From Lachnospiraceae bacterium (GTDB taxonomy: Bacteria; Bacillota; Clostridia; Lachnospirales; Lachnospiraceae), in assembly GCA_017470935.1 (NCBI GenBank), contig JAFUXG010000047.1, positions 1 through 64,000 of the forward strand: DNA of 64,000 nucleotides, given 5' to 3'. Positions within the stretch are counted from its first letter, which is position 1. Every line of letters starts with the position of its first letter. Positions 62,541-64,000 of this stretch are shown here, one piece after another. The notes below the pieces were generated by a model. The model had not been told where the DNA came from. It was given only the letters and a program-made list of their open reading frames with translations, and made no database searches. Position numbers and translations under genes: made by a program.

Positions 62541-62583
62541 AGTTCAACTAATCAATTGCCTTCGGCAATTAATAAGGTGAACT
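62541..62583. repeat. 20-bp-arm hairpin with TTCG loop upstream of the HAD gene
   Basis: AGTTCAACTAATCAATTGCC pairs with its near-complement (three mismatches) around TTC, giving a GCC-TTC-GGC apex that on the plus strand is a cUUCGg tetraloop. It lies between the helicase stop (62665) and the HAD start. No clear T-run follows on either strand, so it may be a repeat or an RNA-stabilising element rather than a terminator. Confidence 0.5.
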
Positions 62584-62664
62584 AGTATAACAAGATTACG
62601 GAATGAGTGTATCACATGAATATAAGTAATACAAGAATATTTTAGAGAGCAGCAGTAATACTAG

Positions 62665-63999
62665 TCATACAGCTTCCCAAAAATCTGAAAGCTCACCTGC
62701 TGCTGTTTCAAGTGTTACAACCCGGTAATCCTCCCATTCTGCCGGGAATGTATCAACCACCTGCCTTGTGATAAAGCGTTCATCCAGAAGCATTATCACT
62801 CCCTTATCCTCCATTGTCCTTATGACTCTTCCCGCTGCCTGCTGCACCTTATTCATTCCGGGATAAAGGTATGCATATTCAAAGCCCTTATCCTCACGCC
62901 TTGCAAAATAATTAAGCTTGATCTCATTCTCATTGCAGACCATAGGAAGCCCTGTTCCAACGATCGCAGCTCCTATGAGACTGTCTCCTGTAAGATCGAT
63001 ACCCTCTGAAAAGATACCGCCTAATATGCAGAATCCGAGCACCCTTTCGTCTGATGATCTGAACTTTTCTACAAATTCCTCTCTGCCTTTCTCTGTCAAA
63101 AATGAATCCTGTCTTACCACCTCATAGTCTTCAAATAGATTCATCTCCATAGCCTTATCATATACATCACGCATCATTTTATATGATGGGAAAAATGCCA
63201 TATATTTTCCATCTCTTCCCTTCACCATAATATCTATATAACTGGCTATTCTTTCATACATGGATGGTCCCCGCATTTTATATCTGCTGCTCACATCCCT
63301 GCCAACTATAATTCTTCTGTTGGATTTTGGGAATGGGGAGGGTACATATATAGCCCTGTCTTCTTCATCATTGTGCAAAAGCTCTTTGTAATAATTAATG
63401 GGCAGCATTGTGGCAGAGAAGAAAACCGTTGCATTCCCCTTCTCTATACAGTCAGTCAGATTAGTTGCAGGATGAATACAATAAAGCTTTAATATAAATG
63501 TTTTATCATCAAGCTGTTCTCCATATATCTCATAGCTGTCATCCACCAGCTCATATATGTTAAGGAACTGGTTTATCTGAAAATAGAAATCCAATATTTC
63601 ATCCTTATGGGGTTTAAGCTCACCGATTTCCTTACTTTCCTCCATAAATGATTCCAACTGGGCATGCAGCCTCAAAAGCTTGATATACAGATCACTGATA
63701 TCACTAAGCACCACATATCTTCCTCTGCCCTTTTCACCCTCTCCGGCACACTGTTTCTTAATTTCCAATAGCTCTTTATTACAACCGGACAATAGCTTTC
63801 CAATTTTTGAATTGAAGGGCTGCAGTAATTTCCTAAGCTTCAGAAAATCTTCCTTGTGAAGGTCTGCGCTGTACATGGATGAAGCCCTGTCCACAAGATT
63901 ATGGGCCTCATCAGTGAGAAAGATATATTCTCCCTTTGCCCCTTCTCCAAAATATCTTCTAAGCTTTACCCTTGGATCAAAGACATAATTGTAATCACA
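62665..63999 (-). CDS. DinG/Rad3-like ATP-dependent helicase, 5' end cut by window edge
   Basis: C-terminal 445 codons of a superfamily 2 XPD/DinG-type helicase; the frame runs to the window edge. It shows the DEAH box (FLTDEAHNLVDRASS), a preceding CDYNYVFDP with a cysteine at the position of an iron-sulfur ligand in Rad3-like enzymes, ATVFFSATMLPINYY (motif III), and the C-terminal QAAGRVIRTMEDKGVIMLLD (motif VI). An ATG at 63894 lies after the DEAH box and is not the start. The missing part should hold Walker A and the remaining Cys ligands. Possible PD-D/E-XK-associated helicase, to judge from the LRRYFGEGAKGEYIFL segment. Confidence 0.85.
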   Translation of the reverse strand, partial: CDYNYVFDPRVKLRRYFGEGAKGEYIFLTDEAHNLVDRASSMYSADLHKEDFLKLRKLLQPFNSKIGKLLSGCNKELLEIKKQCAGEGEKGRGRYVVLSDISDLYIKLLRLHAQLESFMEESKEIGELKPHKDEILDFYFQINQFLNIYELVDDSYEIYGEQLDDKTFILKLYCIHPATNLTDCIEKGNATVFFSATMLPINYYKELLHNDEEDRAIYVPSPFPKSNRRIIVGRDVSSRYKMRGPSMYERIASYIDIMVKGRDGKYMAFFPSYKMMRDVYDKAMEMNLFEDYEVVRQDSFLTEKGREEFVEKFRSSDERVLGFCILGGIFSEGIDLTGDSLIGAAIVGTGLPMVCNENEIKLNYFARREDKGFEYAYLYPGMNKVQQAAGRVIRTMEDKGVIMLLDERFITRQVVDTFPAEWEDYRVVTLETAAGELSDFWEAV

Positions 64000-64000
64000 T

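Noticed and set aside
63894-63894. ATG as the start of the right-edge helicase
   Set aside because: The frame continues upstream to the window edge and includes the DEAH box, so the true start is outside the window.

Overview
The window looks like one contiguous stretch of a moderately AT-rich Firmicutes chromosome, most likely a gut-type Lachnospiraceae (Clostridia) relative. I base this on the gene families rather than any search: a dgt-dnaG-rpoD-trmK-nif3 macromolecular-synthesis cluster, class A RNase P RNA, secreted proteins with choline-binding-type YYF/GW repeats, a histone-tail-like protein with a small conserved C-terminal domain, and a small acidic membrane protein of a type I associate with this family. 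Nearly all genes are on the minus strand. The clear plus-strand features are rnpB and one DUF1836-type regulator. No prophage, CRISPR array, rRNA operon or intact insertion sequence was seen.

Layout. 0.1-7.4 kb: leuS, a polysaccharide pyruvyl transferase-type gene, a membrane diguanylate cyclase and a MATE exporter. 7.5-13.1 kb: three secreted proteins, namely an L,D-transpeptidase with wall-binding repeats, a GH5 endoglucanase and a 917-residue transglutaminase-like protein with about 15 wall-binding repeats. 13.2-25.1 kb: an envelope-glycan locus (LCP ligase, glmS, a GT2 enzyme, tarJ, tarI, a hexose-1-phosphate transferase, two CDP-polyol phosphotransferases, glmM, a diacylglycerol kinase-like enzyme). 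Together these point to a phosphoribitol-containing wall or capsular polymer. 25.2-27.8 kb: queD-queE-folE-queC, making the preQ0 precursor from GTP. 28.1-31.4 kb: thrC, a secreted 3D-domain protein, and an AP2/degenerate-HNH/AP2 protein divergent from rnpB.

32-40.7 kb: an unrecognised 239-residue protein, a TGS-domain nucleoside kinase, then nif3, trmK, rpoD, dnaG and dgt. 40.8-41.8 kb: seven minus-strand tRNA genes (Pro, Gly, Arg, His, Gln, Lys, Leu), with a hairpin-rich segment behind tRNA-Leu that repeats the 3' end of that gene. 41.8-50 kb: a GtrB-like glycosyltransferase, a small membrane protein, pcrA, a DUF1836 gene converging on yerC, a cytoplasmic alpha-amylase and a stand-alone 2-hydroxyacyl-CoA dehydratase-family protein. 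50-56.3 kb: a three-gene ABC-2 exporter and a three-gene polar amino acid importer. 56.3-64 kb: a potassium channel, an AIM24-family protein, proC, the DUF6465-type protein, murF, a Cof-type HAD phosphatase and a DinG/Rad3-like helicase that runs off the right edge.

The most notable non-gene signals are several families of short dispersed repeats. One is a roughly 62-bp palindromic element present three times, each copy just 3' of a minus-strand stop codon. I did not find a clearly new defence or metabolic system. The best leads are the AP2-HNH-like protein, the palindromic elements, the tRNA-Leu-flanked segment and the co-localised phosphoribitol glycan and wall-repeat protein genes.
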